From the NCBI GenBank assembly GCA_015488685.1, contig WFNH01000089.1, positions 1 through 64,000 of the forward strand: a DNA stretch of 64,000 nt, written 5' to 3'. Under the pieces are notes generated by a model that worked only from the letters and a program-made list of their open reading frames with translations, was not told the origin of the DNA and made no database searches. Numbering within the stretch: the stretch's first letter is position 1; the number at the start of each line of letters is the position of its first letter. Source of the stretch: Marinosulfonomonas sp. (GTDB lineage: Bacteria; Pseudomonadota; Alphaproteobacteria; Rhodobacterales; Rhodobacteraceae). Of this stretch, positions 19,007 through 34,405 are shown piece after piece. A program made the translations under genes and the position numbers.

Positions 19007-21346
19007 CTAACAGAACTGTTTTTGAACCGTCGCGGTCAGGTCTGCCAAAGAAAACGGTTTGGGCAGAAAGATCGAATTCGGAATTTTTGACTGGTGATCG
19101 ACCACATCCTCTTCCGCATAACCCGAAACAAATACCACCTTTACATCCGGGCGCCGCTCAAGCGCTTTACGAACCCAGCTGGGTCCGTCCATTCCGGGCA
19201 TGATCACATCGGTTACAAAGACATCAATCTGTAAGTTTTCATCCTCAAGTGTTCCAAGGGCGTCCTCGGCATTTTCAGCCTCCAGAACAGTATATCCCCG
19301 CAAACGCAACGCTCGCGATGCGAATGCCCGCACAGGAGCCTCGTCCTCGACAAGAAGTATTATTCCCTCACCCATCTTATTTTTTGCATTCTCGCTTTGA
19401 TCAGCAGGCATTGGCTTGGCCAATTCATCTTTATGGTGAGCGGGAAAATATAGCGAAAAACAGGTGCCCTGCCCCGGAACGCTGTCAACAAACACAAACC
19501 CGCCGGATTGTTTCACAATCCCGTAAACCGTCGACAGACCAAGGCCCGTTCCCTCGCCAACCCGTTTGGTGGTGTAGAACGGCTCAAAAATTTTGTGGAT
19601 TTTATCCGGCGGGATCCCGACCCCGACATCGCTGACTTTTACGACAACATAATCACCGGCAATAACGCGGGCACGATCCCTTTCCATATCCTGTGCCAAT
19701 ACTTTGCCTTCGGTTACAATTCGGATCTCTCCCCCCTCCGGCATCGCATCGCGTGCATTCACCACCAGGTTCATCAGCACCTGTTCCAATTGGCGTTTAT
19801 CGGCGCGAATCGGGCGCAACCCCGGATCATGAGACAATGACAGCGTTACCTTTTCACCGACAAGCCGGTTCAACAAATGGGTCAGGTCCGACAAAGTATC
19901 CCGCAGATCCAGAACTTCGGGTTGCAGGTTTTGCTTGCGTGAAAAGGCCAACAGCTGGCCAACCAGACTGGCCGCACGGTTGGCATTCTGATTGATCTGC
20001 ACCAGATCGCCATAGTCTGGGTCACCCTGATCATGACGCAATAACAGTAAATCGCAGTGCCCCGAAATTGCTGTTAGCAGATTATTGAAATCATGCGCCA
20101 CACCACCGGCCAACTGGCCAATGGCCTGCATTTTCTGGCTTTGAACGAATTGCGCTTCCAGCGTTTTTAGCTCGGTCGCGTCATTCAACACCGCAATCAG
20201 CACTGGCTTGCCGTTTTCCTCAATCCGGCTCAGACTGACTTGCAAATAAACTTCGTTGTCCGGCTTGCGCGCCTGAAGCACCTCGGAGCGCTTCAATCCA
20301 CGGCCTGCAATGGCATCCGCAATCCAGTCAGAAATTGAACGCCCCAACCCTTCGACCAAATCCCCCAGATCAGTGGCTTCTGACATCGGGTCATTCAACA
20401 ACCTGCGCGCCAATCGATTTGCCTGTATCACCTTGGCATCATCCGAAATCTTCAACATAGGTACCGGAATCTCGTCAAAAAACTGCCAGCCGTTGCAGTT
20501 TTTCCCTTCGGATACGCTTGGCAGCAGGTAAATCTCTCGCCTGTCCGAGGCCACTTCCATTTCCGCCACCAACGCCCGGATGATCCCATCCTTACCGGCA
20601 ACTTCATGCTCCTGACCGCTGACCAAAGGCAGGTCGTTAAACACAGCTTCCAACGTCTCGACCCGCCCCCCCAACAAGCGGCACAGGATATCGTTCATAA
20701 ACAGAACCGTTCCCGATTTGGATACCGTCAGCATCGGCAGACCGATATTGCCGCGCCCCTGCCCCGTTTGTTCAGTATCCAGCCGCCAAAGGTAACGATC
20801 ACCGGATATCTGGTGCACCATCAGCCCAAGCATTCCATCCCGCGTTACAATATCTTCCTGTGCGGCACCAAGCGCCTGAGCCTTGTTTTGAAGGCGAAAA
20901 AGCATCGCGGACGGATTGGCCACCATATAGCGCAACACATAGGACAAGGGCCTGCCGGTCACAGTCGAAAACCGGTCTGTTGCCGCACAGTTGAAATATA
21001 TGATTTCATCATCAAGATCGGTGATAAAACAGGGCGAGGCATCATTGCCGACAATGCCAGCCAGCGTGTCAATGTCAGCTTTTTGCACGCGGGCCTTCCA
21101 ATATGCCCGCACCATCACGGCCAGACCGACAAACCCGAGTGTCAGACCACCGGCCATCAATATCAGGCCTGCCACCGGATCGGGCACAAAGACAGCTGCA
21201 ATGATCAACGCCGCCGCCATCAGGCCAAGGTAAAACATCCTGCCTGTAGTAAAGCCCGCCTTGCGGATTTGAATATCAGGCGTTTGCGCCGTGTGAGCCA
21301 CCGAAAGCCCTCGCTGATTGATTCGTGGACTCTCAATCTCCAACAC
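19007..21346 (-). CDS. cckA: Hybrid sensor histidine kinase with receiver domain, CckA-like
   Basis: Two TM segments, PAS regions, [23 protein letters not shown]-box, [21 protein letters not shown]-terminal receiver [14 protein letters not shown]. Confidence 0.88.
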   Translation of the reverse strand: MLEIESPRINQRGLSVAHTAQTPDIQIRKAGFTTGRMFYLGLMAAALIIAAVFVPDPVAGLILMAGGLTLGFVGLAVMVRAYWKARVQKADIDTLAGIVGNDASPCFITDLDDEIIYFNCAATDRFSTVTGRPLSYVLRYMVANPSAMLFRLQNKAQALGAAQEDIVTRDGMLGLMVHQISGDRYLWRLDTEQTGQGRGNIGLPMLTVSKSGTVLFMNDILCRLLGGRVETLEAVFNDLPLVSGQEHEVAGKDGIIRALVAEMEVASDRREIYLLPSVSEGKNCNGWQFFDEIPVPMLKISDDAKVIQANRLARRLLNDPMSEATDLGDLVEGLGRSISDWIADAIAGRGLKRSEVLQARKPDNEVYLQVSLSRIEENGKPVLIAVLNDATELKTLEAQFVQSQKMQAIGQLAGGVAHDFNNLLTAISGHCDLLLLRHDQGDPDYGDLVQINQNANRAASLVGQLLAFSRKQNLQPEVLDLRDTLSDLTHLLNRLVGEKVTLSLSHDPGLRPIRADKRQLEQVLMNLVVNARDAMPEGGEIRIVTEGKVLAQDMERDRARVIAGDYVVVKVSDVGVGIPPDKIHKIFEPFYTTKRVGEGTGLGLSTVYGIVKQSGGFVFVDSVPGQGTCFSLYFPAHHKDELAKPMPADQSENAKNKMGEGIILLVEDEAPVRAFASRALRLRGYTVLEAENAEDALGTLEDENLQIDVFVTDVIMPGMDGPSWVRKALERRPDVKVVFVSGYAEEDVVDHQSKIPNSIFLPKPFSLADLTATVQKQFC

Positions 21347-21352
21347 AAGGTC

Positions 21353-21367
21353 TTAAGCATGTGTTAA
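21353..21367. promoter_or_regulatory. CtrA-type box TTAA-N7-TTAA upstream of cckA
   Basis: TTAAGCATGTGTTAA just upstream of the annotated GTG start. Confidence 0.45.
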
Positions 21368-21422
21368 GCTTGAATCAGAAAAGCGAAGATGCGCCACTTC
21401 CGGTTGATTATGGCCGGTTTTC

Positions 21423-22580
21423 CTATCGCGTCAAGAGAGCACAGAAAAATCCGTCGCCACCATCCAGCGGGGTAAAGCGGTTCTGACTGGTGCATGTCCA
21501 GTCGCTATCGGCTGTAAACGCTTCAATCTGTTTGCTATTTTCCGCATCCAGAAGTGAACAAGTGGTATAGGCCAGCACCCCGTTTGGGGCGACCAAACCG
21601 GCGGCTTTGGTCAGGATTTCAGCCTGAATTTCGCGCAATTGCTCCAGTTTTTCCGGCGTGAACTCCCATTTTCCCGCAGGCGAGCGCCGCCATGCACCGC
21701 TACCGGAACAAGGCACGTCACACAGCACCAGATCATAGGGGCCGCTACCGGCCACGTCTTCCGGCTCCAATAGGGTCACCGATGCTCCGGCACGTTGCGC
21801 CCGATCAGGCAGGTCTTTCATACGTTGCGGATTGGCATCATGGGCGAAATAGCTGGCAGGGGCACGCGCGGCCATCGCCAACACCTTGCCACCGCCACCG
21901 GCGCAATAATCCAGAACTCGCATGTCGGGGCGCAGCGGCAACAGATCTACCACCGCCTGCGAGGCAGCATCCTGAAGCTCCACCCGGCCGTCATTATAGG
22001 GCGCACTCAGATGCACGCGGCGGGGGTTCTCGGTGACCTCAAGGGCGGTCGGGGACAAGGGGTGCGGGTTGGTCTGGATGTTTTCCTCGGCCAGATCAAC
22101 GGCAGCCTGTTTCAGGTTTGTTTTCAGGGTGTTGATCCGCAGAAATACGGGCGCACGTTTTTGCAGCGCATGGCAGACGGGGGTAAAATCATCACCCAGA
22201 TAGGCAGCCAGTTGCGGGGCGTTCCAGTCGGGGATATCCAGCGCGGCGTTGCCCTCGGGTGTATCCCCTTGCGTCCGTTCAATGTCTGTCAAAGGCGTGG
22301 GCGCGTGGCCAACACCGGTGAACATTTCATCCGGCTCTATCCCTTGGGCGCGCAGCAGGCCCAGCACAATGCCACGTCCCGTCTTCGCCCCACCAAGGGC
22401 CGCGAACGAGCGCTTGCAACGCAATGCCGAAAACACATGATCCCGCACCGCCGCACGGTCCTTGGATCCGGCATAGCGTGAACCGCGCGCCCAGTTGGTC
22501 AGCGCCCTTTCGGCGGCGTCCCCGTCCAGAATATGGTCCAGAATTTCGATGGCAGCTGAAAGGCGGGCGGCTGGGGTCAT
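21423..22580 (-). CDS. RsmB/NOP family class I SAM-dependent RNA methyltransferase
   Basis: LDYCAGGGGKVLAMAA, CDVPCSGSGAWRRSP, YTTCSLLDAEN; start likely MTPAARLSAAIEIL. Confidence 0.88.
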   Translation of the reverse strand: MTPAARLSAAIEILDHILDGDAAERALTNWARGSRYAGSKDRAAVRDHVFSALRCKRSFAALGGAKTGRGIVLGLLRAQGIEPDEMFTGVGHAPTPLTDIERTQGDTPEGNAALDIPDWNAPQLAAYLGDDFTPVCHALQKRAPVFLRINTLKTNLKQAAVDLAEENIQTNPHPLSPTALEVTENPRRVHLSAPYNDGRVELQDAASQAVVDLLPLRPDMRVLDYCAGGGGKVLAMAARAPASYFAHDANPQRMKDLPDRAQRAGASVTLLEPEDVAGSGPYDLVLCDVPCSGSGAWRRSPAGKWEFTPEKLEQLREIQAEILTKAAGLVAPNGVLAYTTCSLLDAENSKQIEAFTADSDWTCTSQNRFTPLDGGDGFFCALLTR

Positions 22581-22596
22581 GGGGTGGTTCCACATG

Positions 22597-25130
<2,534 letters not shown>

Positions 25131-25224
25131 ATTTTATCTTTCCCGCTTTTCGCACCAATAAATGAAAGCAATAAGAGATATATGCGGTCAAATATGAAAG
25201 CAGTACAACAAAAAGGATATACCA

Positions 25225-25518
25225 ATGCCCGATAAATGTTACTTCCTAATTACCTTTGAGGTAAAACCAAACAGCATTCCAAATTTTGAAGATACTCTTG
25301 GTTCGGTTCAAACCGAGTTGCCAAAGATAAAGGGCTGTCAGAGCGTCATAGTTTTCAGACACGATAATGCTGCTAACAAATTCACCCTGCTCGAAGCGTG
25401 GGACTCAAAGCCTCTGCATCAGGCACATCTTGCCCAAATGCAGGAAAATGGCCAATGGGCCGATCTCGAAGAAATGTTGCTCAGACAACCCACGGGAAAC
25501 TATCTGCTGACATTCTAA
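25225..25518 (+). CDS. Antibiotic biosynthesis monooxygenase (ABM) domain protein
   Basis: ITFEVKPNSIPNFEDTLG...VFRHDNAANKFTLLEAWDSKPLHQAHL; divergent from the LysR gene. Confidence 0.78.
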   Translation: MPDKCYFLITFEVKPNSIPNFEDTLGSVQTELPKIKGCQSVIVFRHDNAANKFTLLEAWDSKPLHQAHLAQMQENGQWADLEEMLLRQPTGNYLLTF

Positions 25519-25576
25519 TCCGGCACCAACCGGGCAGCAAACCGTTCAATATGAATGGCACTGCCCGGTCAGATTG

Positions 25577-26263
25577 TTATTCAGGGACTTCGACTGAAAA
25601 CCCCATGCCATACCAGTTTTGCATTCCCCCACGGTAATAATGCAGTTTTTCCGCCGGATAGTTGATGGCAAGTAGATTGCGTATGGCAGTCGGTGATTGA
25701 CCACACCAAGGGCCATTACAGAACAACATCAAATCTTTGGGGTCTTTGAAGGTCCACTCATCAAATTCCGATTTGGTTCCGCCAAGCATAGCCATTACTG
25801 AATCGAAAAAAACATTGTCCGGCCCGGGCACAAACACATTATAAGGCACATTTACCGCACCGGGAATTGTGCCCTTGGCATACCAATCGCTTGTGCGCCC
25901 ATCGATCAAAAAACCTTTGCCAGTACTGACGTAATCCTGAAGGAAAGACAGAAGTTCCAGCTCACCGACAGTATTCACACCTTCATGTACTTTCATGGGC
26001 TGCACACAAAACTTGGGGCAACTACGGGATGTTTTGGCATAGTCATCAGGGATACGTGCATTCGGATCCTGATTGCGGCTGATCACATATGTTTTGCCGT
26101 TAAATGTATATTCAATCTGCATTAAGTCTTTTGTGATGCGCACATCCTGAGCCGTAGCTTGCATAGCTCCGCAAAACAAAGTCGCAATGACAAGTGCCGA
26201 AAATTTCGTTGCCATACTGCGGCCCGCCATAAAAGGTTTCATTCTTGTGCTTCCTTTACCCAT
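25577..26263 (-). CDS. Exported rhodanese-like domain protein (copy 1)
   Basis: Signal peptide; FLIDGRTSDWYAKGTIPGAVNVPYN; LMLFCNGPWCGQSPTAI active-site loop. Confidence 0.82.
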   Translation of the reverse strand: MGKGSTRMKPFMAGRSMATKFSALVIATLFCGAMQATAQDVRITKDLMQIEYTFNGKTYVISRNQDPNARIPDDYAKTSRSCPKFCVQPMKVHEGVNTVGELELLSFLQDYVSTGKGFLIDGRTSDWYAKGTIPGAVNVPYNVFVPGPDNVFFDSVMAMLGGTKSEFDEWTFKDPKDLMLFCNGPWCGQSPTAIRNLLAINYPAEKLHYYRGGMQNWYGMGFSVEVPE

Positions 26264-26453
26264 TCACATATCGCGATATTTCGCACGTCCCCATACCGCA
26301 ACAATACGGCCGTGATTGCGGAAAAAATGTGGACTTTTGAGGGCATTGCAATTTTTACTTTAATTGCCCAACCTTTGCCGATTTAGGTGTCCTTATGTGT
26401 AAAACCCAAGCAGACTAAAGTTCTGCATGGAATTTACACATCAGTTACAATTT

Positions 26454-27119
26454 CTATTTGGGGATCTCAATCGTTAGCCCCAACCCGGCCCAAGCTTGCA
26501 ATCCGTCGCGGTACCAGTGTAATTTTTCCGGCGGATAATTGATTGCCATAAGGTTTTTTATGGCTCTTGGGGAACGGGAACAATATTTCCCATTGCAGAA
26601 TAACAGAAGATCTTTGGGATCCTTAAATTCCCATTCACCTTTATCCGATTTCGAGCCACCCAACATATTCATGACTGAATCAAAAAACACATTGTTTGGT
26701 CCCGGTATAAAAACATCCGATGCCAGATTAACAGCGCCTGGGATTGTGCCTTTTTCATAATCGGCAGAACCGCGGGAATCGATCAAAAAACCTTTGCCAG
26801 TGGTTACATAATCCTGCAAAAATGCCAGCAATTCCAGTTCACCGACGGTTTCAACATCTTTATGCAGTGACATTGGTTGTATACAATGTTTTGGGCAAGG
26901 GCGCGACGTTAATGCAAACCGATCCAAAGTGCGATTGTTATGGTCCTGGTTCCGGCTGATCGAATATGTTTGACCGTTAAATGTATATTCGACTTCCATC
27001 GTATCTGCTGTAATACCGACATCTTGCGCCGAAGCCTGCAATGTCCCGAAGAACAAGGCAGCAACCACAACAGTTGATAGTTTTGATACCAGTCTGTCGC
27101 CTATAAAGAACCGTTTCAT
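26454..27119 (-). CDS. Exported rhodanese-like domain protein (copy 2)
   Basis: Paralogue of 25577-26263; LLLFCNGKYCSRSPRAI loop. Confidence 0.82.
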   Translation of the reverse strand: MKRFFIGDRLVSKLSTVVVAALFFGTLQASAQDVGITADTMEVEYTFNGQTYSISRNQDHNNRTLDRFALTSRPCPKHCIQPMSLHKDVETVGELELLAFLQDYVTTGKGFLIDSRGSADYEKGTIPGAVNLASDVFIPGPNNVFFDSVMNMLGGSKSDKGEWEFKDPKDLLLFCNGKYCSRSPRAIKNLMAINYPPEKLHWYRDGLQAWAGLGLTIEIPK

Positions 27120-27300
27120 AATTGCATTTCCTTACCGATTTACTACACATTTCCATCTTATATTTTTCCTACAACAGCTCAAAACTGTCACGATTGCGGA
27201 AGAAATATGAATATTTAATGATCGGTAAAATTTTAACGCTCAAACCTGTCCAAAAGGGCAGGCTCCAGCTATATAATTCACGCCATGTGTTGCAAATCTG

Positions 27301-28263
27301 TCAGGCCGTGGCGGCACCGGATTTCCGGGACAGATCACCTGTGACCCACTCCATTACGGTGCGATAGACCAGATACAAGACCACAGGGGTACCAATAGCC
27401 AGGCCAGCATACACCCCGATTTCAGCCAGAATACCGTGCCCTTTGGCCACGGCCATAACCTGAACATTCAGAAATGCCGCAATCGGAAACGTAAAGGCCG
27501 CCCAGACAGGTGTATACCCGCCGCGCATCATCCAAGGGGCCAGAAACAACAGAACCAGGGCAACGATGCTACCGGCCCAGTAAAACACGCTAAATGCCAG
27601 ATTATAACCCAACGTGCCATAGCCCAGTGCAAACAGGCACAAAGGCGCAAGAAAGATCATCACAGAAGGGCGTAGCGTTACCGGAATGGGGTCGCGACGC
27701 ATTGTGAAAATGATTCCTGCGGTAACAATCACATAGGCCACAAGAGCCGCATCAATCAGCAGCTTGCTTTCCCAGACATACCCCAGCGGCACACCTGCAA
27801 TCGGCCCGACAACAGGCCCGACAAAGGTCAGATACTGAAAGGTCGAGAAATGGCGCTTTTCCGGCGGTTCAACCCAGATCGCATGCAGAACAACCACACT
27901 TGCAATGATCTGCAATATTACGCCGGTCCACCAGACCAGAGGAACCGAGATCCCAAATGGCAACAGGGCAGCAGCCAGAAGCATCATTGCCATCGCCATC
28001 GCTGCAATCCCTGCGCGCGCAGGTGCGGATCGCATATCTTCCAGCACAACTGTTGGGCGCGACAGCACCTTTCGTAAATAGAACGCCAGAAACCAGATGA
28101 AATACCCGGTCGAAGCCGCCAATAGCAAATGGCCTATATCTTCGGAAATGTCAGGTATCACATGGGACGCATTGGTCCATCCCAGCGCAAGGGACATAAA
28201 TCCAAGGCAAACAGGAAAAGCGGCAGGCGGTGTTTGCCGCCATAGGGGTGTTTCTAATAGCAT
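27301..28263 (-). CDS. TDT/SLAC1/TehA-family transporter
   Basis: About 10 TM segments, FPVCLGFMSLALGW start, YLTFVGPVVGPIAGVPLGY. Confidence 0.75.
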   Translation of the reverse strand: MLLETPLWRQTPPAAFPVCLGFMSLALGWTNASHVIPDISEDIGHLLLAASTGYFIWFLAFYLRKVLSRPTVVLEDMRSAPARAGIAAMAMAMMLLAAALLPFGISVPLVWWTGVILQIIASVVVLHAIWVEPPEKRHFSTFQYLTFVGPVVGPIAGVPLGYVWESKLLIDAALVAYVIVTAGIIFTMRRDPIPVTLRPSVMIFLAPLCLFALGYGTLGYNLAFSVFYWAGSIVALVLLFLAPWMMRGGYTPVWAAFTFPIAAFLNVQVMAVAKGHGILAEIGVYAGLAIGTPVVLYLVYRTVMEWVTGDLSRKSGAATA

Positions 28264-28462
28264 TTGATCTCCAGTCAGCTGCTTGTTTCACGCGTTGTGT
28301 GTTCACCCTAAGTGGAAATTGCAGTGTCGATCAAGGCTTACGATATTTTACCCTTGCAACTGGAATCCTGATTTCCGGTGCAAGGTATGGAATACCAGCA
28401 TCGCTAACGGCGTCTCGATCTGCTTAACATTGGGCTACATTTACTTAAAAAAGGATTTGAAC

Positions 28463-28987
28463 ATGCGTATTATAACAACCCTTATGGCAACGGCCCTTCT
28501 GGCCCTACCTGCCTGCAAAGATGATGCCGAAGAAATCGGGAAATTTACCGTTGATCTGAATGGCAATAACATGGAGTTCATCAGCACTATTGATAGCGAT
28601 GGTCGTAGCAGCATTCGTACAATGTCACCCGGAGGGGTGAAGCTGATCCTTATTGACGGTTATGCGGGCACTAAAGATGGCGAACCGGATTTGCCGGTTA
28701 TCAGCATGTCGCTGCAAAGCGGGATTACAAATAATTCGATGAGTCTTTCATTTGTTCAGGTGTTTGATGAATCATACGAGACCGTCTTGTCTGCCGAAGG
28801 TCAATTTGGGCAAAAACGGATGGATAACCTCACGATCGGTGACGATGGCAGCATCAGTTTCGATTTTTCCGCCGATCTGGTGCGGATCACGACGCAGAGT
28901 GAAGAACCGATTGCCGGCGCGGACGGTGCGCATATCGAGGGCCATTTCAGCGGTAATATCCCAGCCAGCGAACAACAGGAAAAATGA
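28463..28987 (+). CDS. Putative lipoprotein of unknown function
   Basis: MRIITTLMATALLALPACKDD lipobox; start placed at 28463. Confidence 0.7.
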   Translation: MRIITTLMATALLALPACKDDAEEIGKFTVDLNGNNMEFISTIDSDGRSSIRTMSPGGVKLILIDGYAGTKDGEPDLPVISMSLQSGITNNSMSLSFVQVFDESYETVLSAEGQFGQKRMDNLTIGDDGSISFDFSADLVRITTQSEEPIAGADGAHIEGHFSGNIPASEQQEK

Positions 28988-29031
28988 AATTAGGTGGCGC
29001 AATTCAGCAATCCGCGAAAGGGTTTTTCCAA

Positions 29032-29628
29032 ATGCAAAACTATATCCGCACTATCCTGGTAACACTTGCCCTGATCCTGCCGACCCAAAGCCGCGCCGAT
29101 TACATCCCGCCCGGCTATGAATGGATCGGGAGGTTCGATGGCCGCATTGCCGGTGCCCGTTACCGTCTGTTTTCGGCGGCCAATGCCCGCGACGAAATCA
29201 GCGATCTTTATTACACCAACGACTATGACCAGAACAGCGGTGTCACCAACAAGATCTACACTGTTCAGGCCTCGGTTATGTTGGATCAGCAGGCCGAATA
29301 CGTTAACCCGACCATCTCGATCGAGTTCAAGCGGATACGTGGCAGTTCCAGCATGAAGCCCCTGCGGGTGTTTCTGATTGACGAGACATGGGATCTACCG
29401 ATGGCCGCCGACCCCGCCTTCGGCTTTGGGGAATTCGCCATCAGAAACCTGCGTTTTTCCCCGACCGAAGGGAAGATACAGTTCGAGATCTCGGCCACGC
29501 TGGTGCGCATCGACATGAACAGCTATGCCGAAGTGCCCCACACAGGCACGATCCGGGTGACGGGCAGTTACGAGGGCACCTTCCCCGCCTTTGCCCTGCA
29601 AAACCCGCGCATCTTTGGCGATTACTGA
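29032..29628 (+). CDS. Secreted protein of unknown function, related to the preceding ORF at its C-terminus (ORF opens at 28984)
   Basis: MQNYIRTILVTLALILPTQSRA signal peptide; IQFEISATLVRI...GTIRVTGSYEGTFPA matches ISFDFSADLVRI...GAHIEGHFSGNIPA. Confidence 0.65.
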   Translation: MQNYIRTILVTLALILPTQSRADYIPPGYEWIGRFDGRIAGARYRLFSAANARDEISDLYYTNDYDQNSGVTNKIYTVQASVMLDQQAEYVNPTISIEFKRIRGSSSMKPLRVFLIDETWDLPMAADPAFGFGEFAIRNLRFSPTEGKIQFEISATLVRIDMNSYAEVPHTGTIRVTGSYEGTFPAFALQNPRIFGDY

Positions 29629-29750
29629 TCCCCCCGCCCCTGTCAGCAAACTCCCGCTGACAAGGGCCGCGATCATGCCGCCTTTTGCTGGTAGCACAGC
29701 GCAATATGCTTTAGGGATCATCCCGCACCCCAGCGAAAGGTTTCCCTGAC

Positions 29751-30200
29751 ATGAGCGCCGCCCTGCATCTGGCCAAACCCGCCGATCTGCCCCGCCTGCA
29801 ATCCCTTGTCGCGGCTTTTCATGCACAAGAGGGGATCACCCAATCCGACGAGGACCGCGCGGCCGCCCTGACCCCGCTACTGCAGGGCACACCGCACGGG
29901 GCTGCCTATCTGATCGGACCAAAGAACGGGCCGGTGGGCTATATCGTGGTGGCCTTTGGCTATTCTGTGGAAATGGGCGGGATCATTGGGTTTATCGACG
30001 AATTCTACATCCGCGAAAACGTACGCGGGCGTGGTATGGGCAGCGAGGTGCTGCGCACCCTGATGCCCGCCCTTGCCGAATACGGGGTCAAGGCGCTGCA
30101 TCTGGAAGTGAAACGCGACTTTGACGGGGCCAAACGGCTGTATTCACGGCTGGGGTTTGTAGCCCGTGACGATTATCACCTGATGATGCGGCGGTTTTAG
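29751..30200 (+). CDS. GNAT family N-acetyltransferase
   Basis: IDEFYIRENVRGRGMGSEVLRTLMPALAEYGVKALHLEVKRDFDGAKRLYSRLGF. Confidence 0.9.
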   Translation: MSAALHLAKPADLPRLQSLVAAFHAQEGITQSDEDRAAALTPLLQGTPHGAAYLIGPKNGPVGYIVVAFGYSVEMGGIIGFIDEFYIRENVRGRGMGSEVLRTLMPALAEYGVKALHLEVKRDFDGAKRLYSRLGFVARDDYHLMMRRF

Positions 30201-30237
30201 GATCTTTCCTCGCCTCCCGCATCGGATGCACCGGCCC

Positions 30238-30282
30238 CGAAATCTTTAGAAGATTTCGACCGTTTTCTTTCAAAGAAAACGG
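30238..30282. repeat. Tandem perfect hairpins (repetitive element or terminator)
   Basis: CGAAATCTT-tag-AAGATTTCG then CCGTTTTCTTT-c-AAAGAAAACGG. Confidence 0.75.
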
Positions 30283-30328
30283 GACGCGCCAACCGCATGG
30301 CTGCCGCGCCCCTGTTCAGCACACCGGC

Positions 30329-32671
<2,343 letters not shown>

Positions 32672-32736
32672 TCACTTGCAGAACCGGCTGTTGCCCCCAT
32701 GTGCCCGTACAAACTATAATGGCGGACCCGAAAGGA

Positions 32737-34179
32737 ATGCCGATGCCGCTGACCATCCCCTTTGACAATTCCTATGTCCGTCTGCCGGATCAATTCTACG
32801 CCCGCATCGGCACTGCCCCTGTGGCCCGTCCGCAACTGGTGGCCCTGAATGAAGCGCTGGCGCAGGATCTGGGAATAGACGCAGATGAATTGCGCTCGCC
32901 CGCCGGTGTGGCCGTGCTGTCGGGCAGCGCCATTCCCGACGGGGCCGCGCCAATCGCGCAGGCCTATGCAGGCCATCAATTCGGCGGATGGTCACCGCAA
33001 CTGGGCGACGGGCGCGCAATGCTGCTGGGCGAGGTGCTGGACGCAAACGGCACACGGCAGGACATCCAGCTGAAGGGATCAGGCCGCACCCCGTTTTCGC
33101 GTGGCGGTGACGGGCGGGCGTGGCTTGGCCCCGTGCTGCGCGAATATGTGGTGAGCGAGGCAATGGCGGCCCTGAACATCCCCACCACCCGCGCGCTGGC
33201 GGCTGTTACCACCGGCGAAACCGTAATGCGCGAAACCGCCCTGCCCGGCGCGGTGCTGACCCGCGTTGCCACCAGCCACATCCGCGTTGGCACCTTCCAG
33301 TATTTCGCCGCGCGGCAAGATACCGAGGCGTTGCAAGCCCTGACCGATTATACCATCCAGCGCCATTTCCCCGATGCTAAAACCCCGCTGGACCTGCTGC
33401 AATCGGTGATCACCGCACAGGCCAGTCTAATTGCCCGCTGGATGGGCATCGGCTTTATCCACGGGGTGATGAACACCGACAACACCCATATCGGCGGCAT
33501 CACCATCGATTACGGCCCCTGCGCCTTCATGGACAGCTACCACCCCGCCCGCGTTTATTCCTCGATCGATCACGCGAGGCGCTATGCCTTTAACCAGCAA
33601 CCGGAAATCATCGTCTGGAATCTGGCGCAATTCGCCACCTGCCTGATCCCGCTGATGGGGGACGAGGACACCGCAGTGAAACAAGCCACCGAGGCCCTGC
33701 ACGGGTTCCGCGATCAGTTTCTGGGGTTCTGGATCACCGAACACCGCGCCAAACTGGGCCTGAAACGTGCCATGGCGGGGGATGACGAGCTGGTGATTGA
33801 TCTACTGGACCGGATGGCACAGGGACAGGCGGATTTCACCAACACCTTCCGCGCGCTGGCGGATGGAAATGCCCGCGACCAGTTCCTTGATCCGGCGCTA
33901 TATGACGACTGGCACACCCGCTGGCAGGCCCGTCTGGCGCAGGAGGGAACGGATTGGGACGAGCAACAAGCCCTGATCCGCGCCACATCCCCTACCCTGA
34001 TCCCGCGCAACCACCGGATAGAACAGATGATCGAAGCCGCCGTAGCAGGAGATTATGGCCCGTTTGAACGGCTGATGGCCGCACTGGCACGGCCCTTTGA
34101 GGATGTGGCGGAGTTTTCGGATTTGCGGCGGCCACCGACCGAGGACGAAGAGGTAAAGCAGACGTTTTGCGGGACGTGA
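32737..34179 (+). CDS. selO: SelO/YdiU family protein adenylyltransferase
   Basis: IPFDNSYVRLPDQFYARI...GHQFGGWSPQLGDGRAMLLGE...GVMNTDNTHIGGITIDYGPCAFMD, C-terminal QTFCGT; start among 32719/32737/32743. Confidence 0.93.
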   Translation: MPMPLTIPFDNSYVRLPDQFYARIGTAPVARPQLVALNEALAQDLGIDADELRSPAGVAVLSGSAIPDGAAPIAQAYAGHQFGGWSPQLGDGRAMLLGEVLDANGTRQDIQLKGSGRTPFSRGGDGRAWLGPVLREYVVSEAMAALNIPTTRALAAVTTGETVMRETALPGAVLTRVATSHIRVGTFQYFAARQDTEALQALTDYTIQRHFPDAKTPLDLLQSVITAQASLIARWMGIGFIHGVMNTDNTHIGGITIDYGPCAFMDSYHPARVYSSIDHARRYAFNQQPEIIVWNLAQFATCLIPLMGDEDTAVKQATEALHGFRDQFLGFWITEHRAKLGLKRAMAGDDELVIDLLDRMAQGQADFTNTFRALADGNARDQFLDPALYDDWHTRWQARLAQEGTDWDEQQALIRATSPTLIPRNHRIEQMIEAAVAGDYGPFERLMAALARPFEDVAEFSDLRRPPTEDEEVKQTFCGT

Positions 34180-34405
34180 GGGAAAAAGCATCAAAAACTG
34201 TCCCAATTGCATGTGAAGAGAAAAACAATTCCTCCTCTTCTTCTCCATCTTTGCCCGCTTGAACACCTCGCTCCTGATCCGCACCTCTTCATGCTGCACC
34301 ACCTTGAAACCCACCGCCGCAAAGGCAGGTTGGGCCATCACAACGTAAACTACCCACCGCGACGCATTACACCGCCGCTACTGTGGCCTAGTATTGCTCC
34401 ACCGT

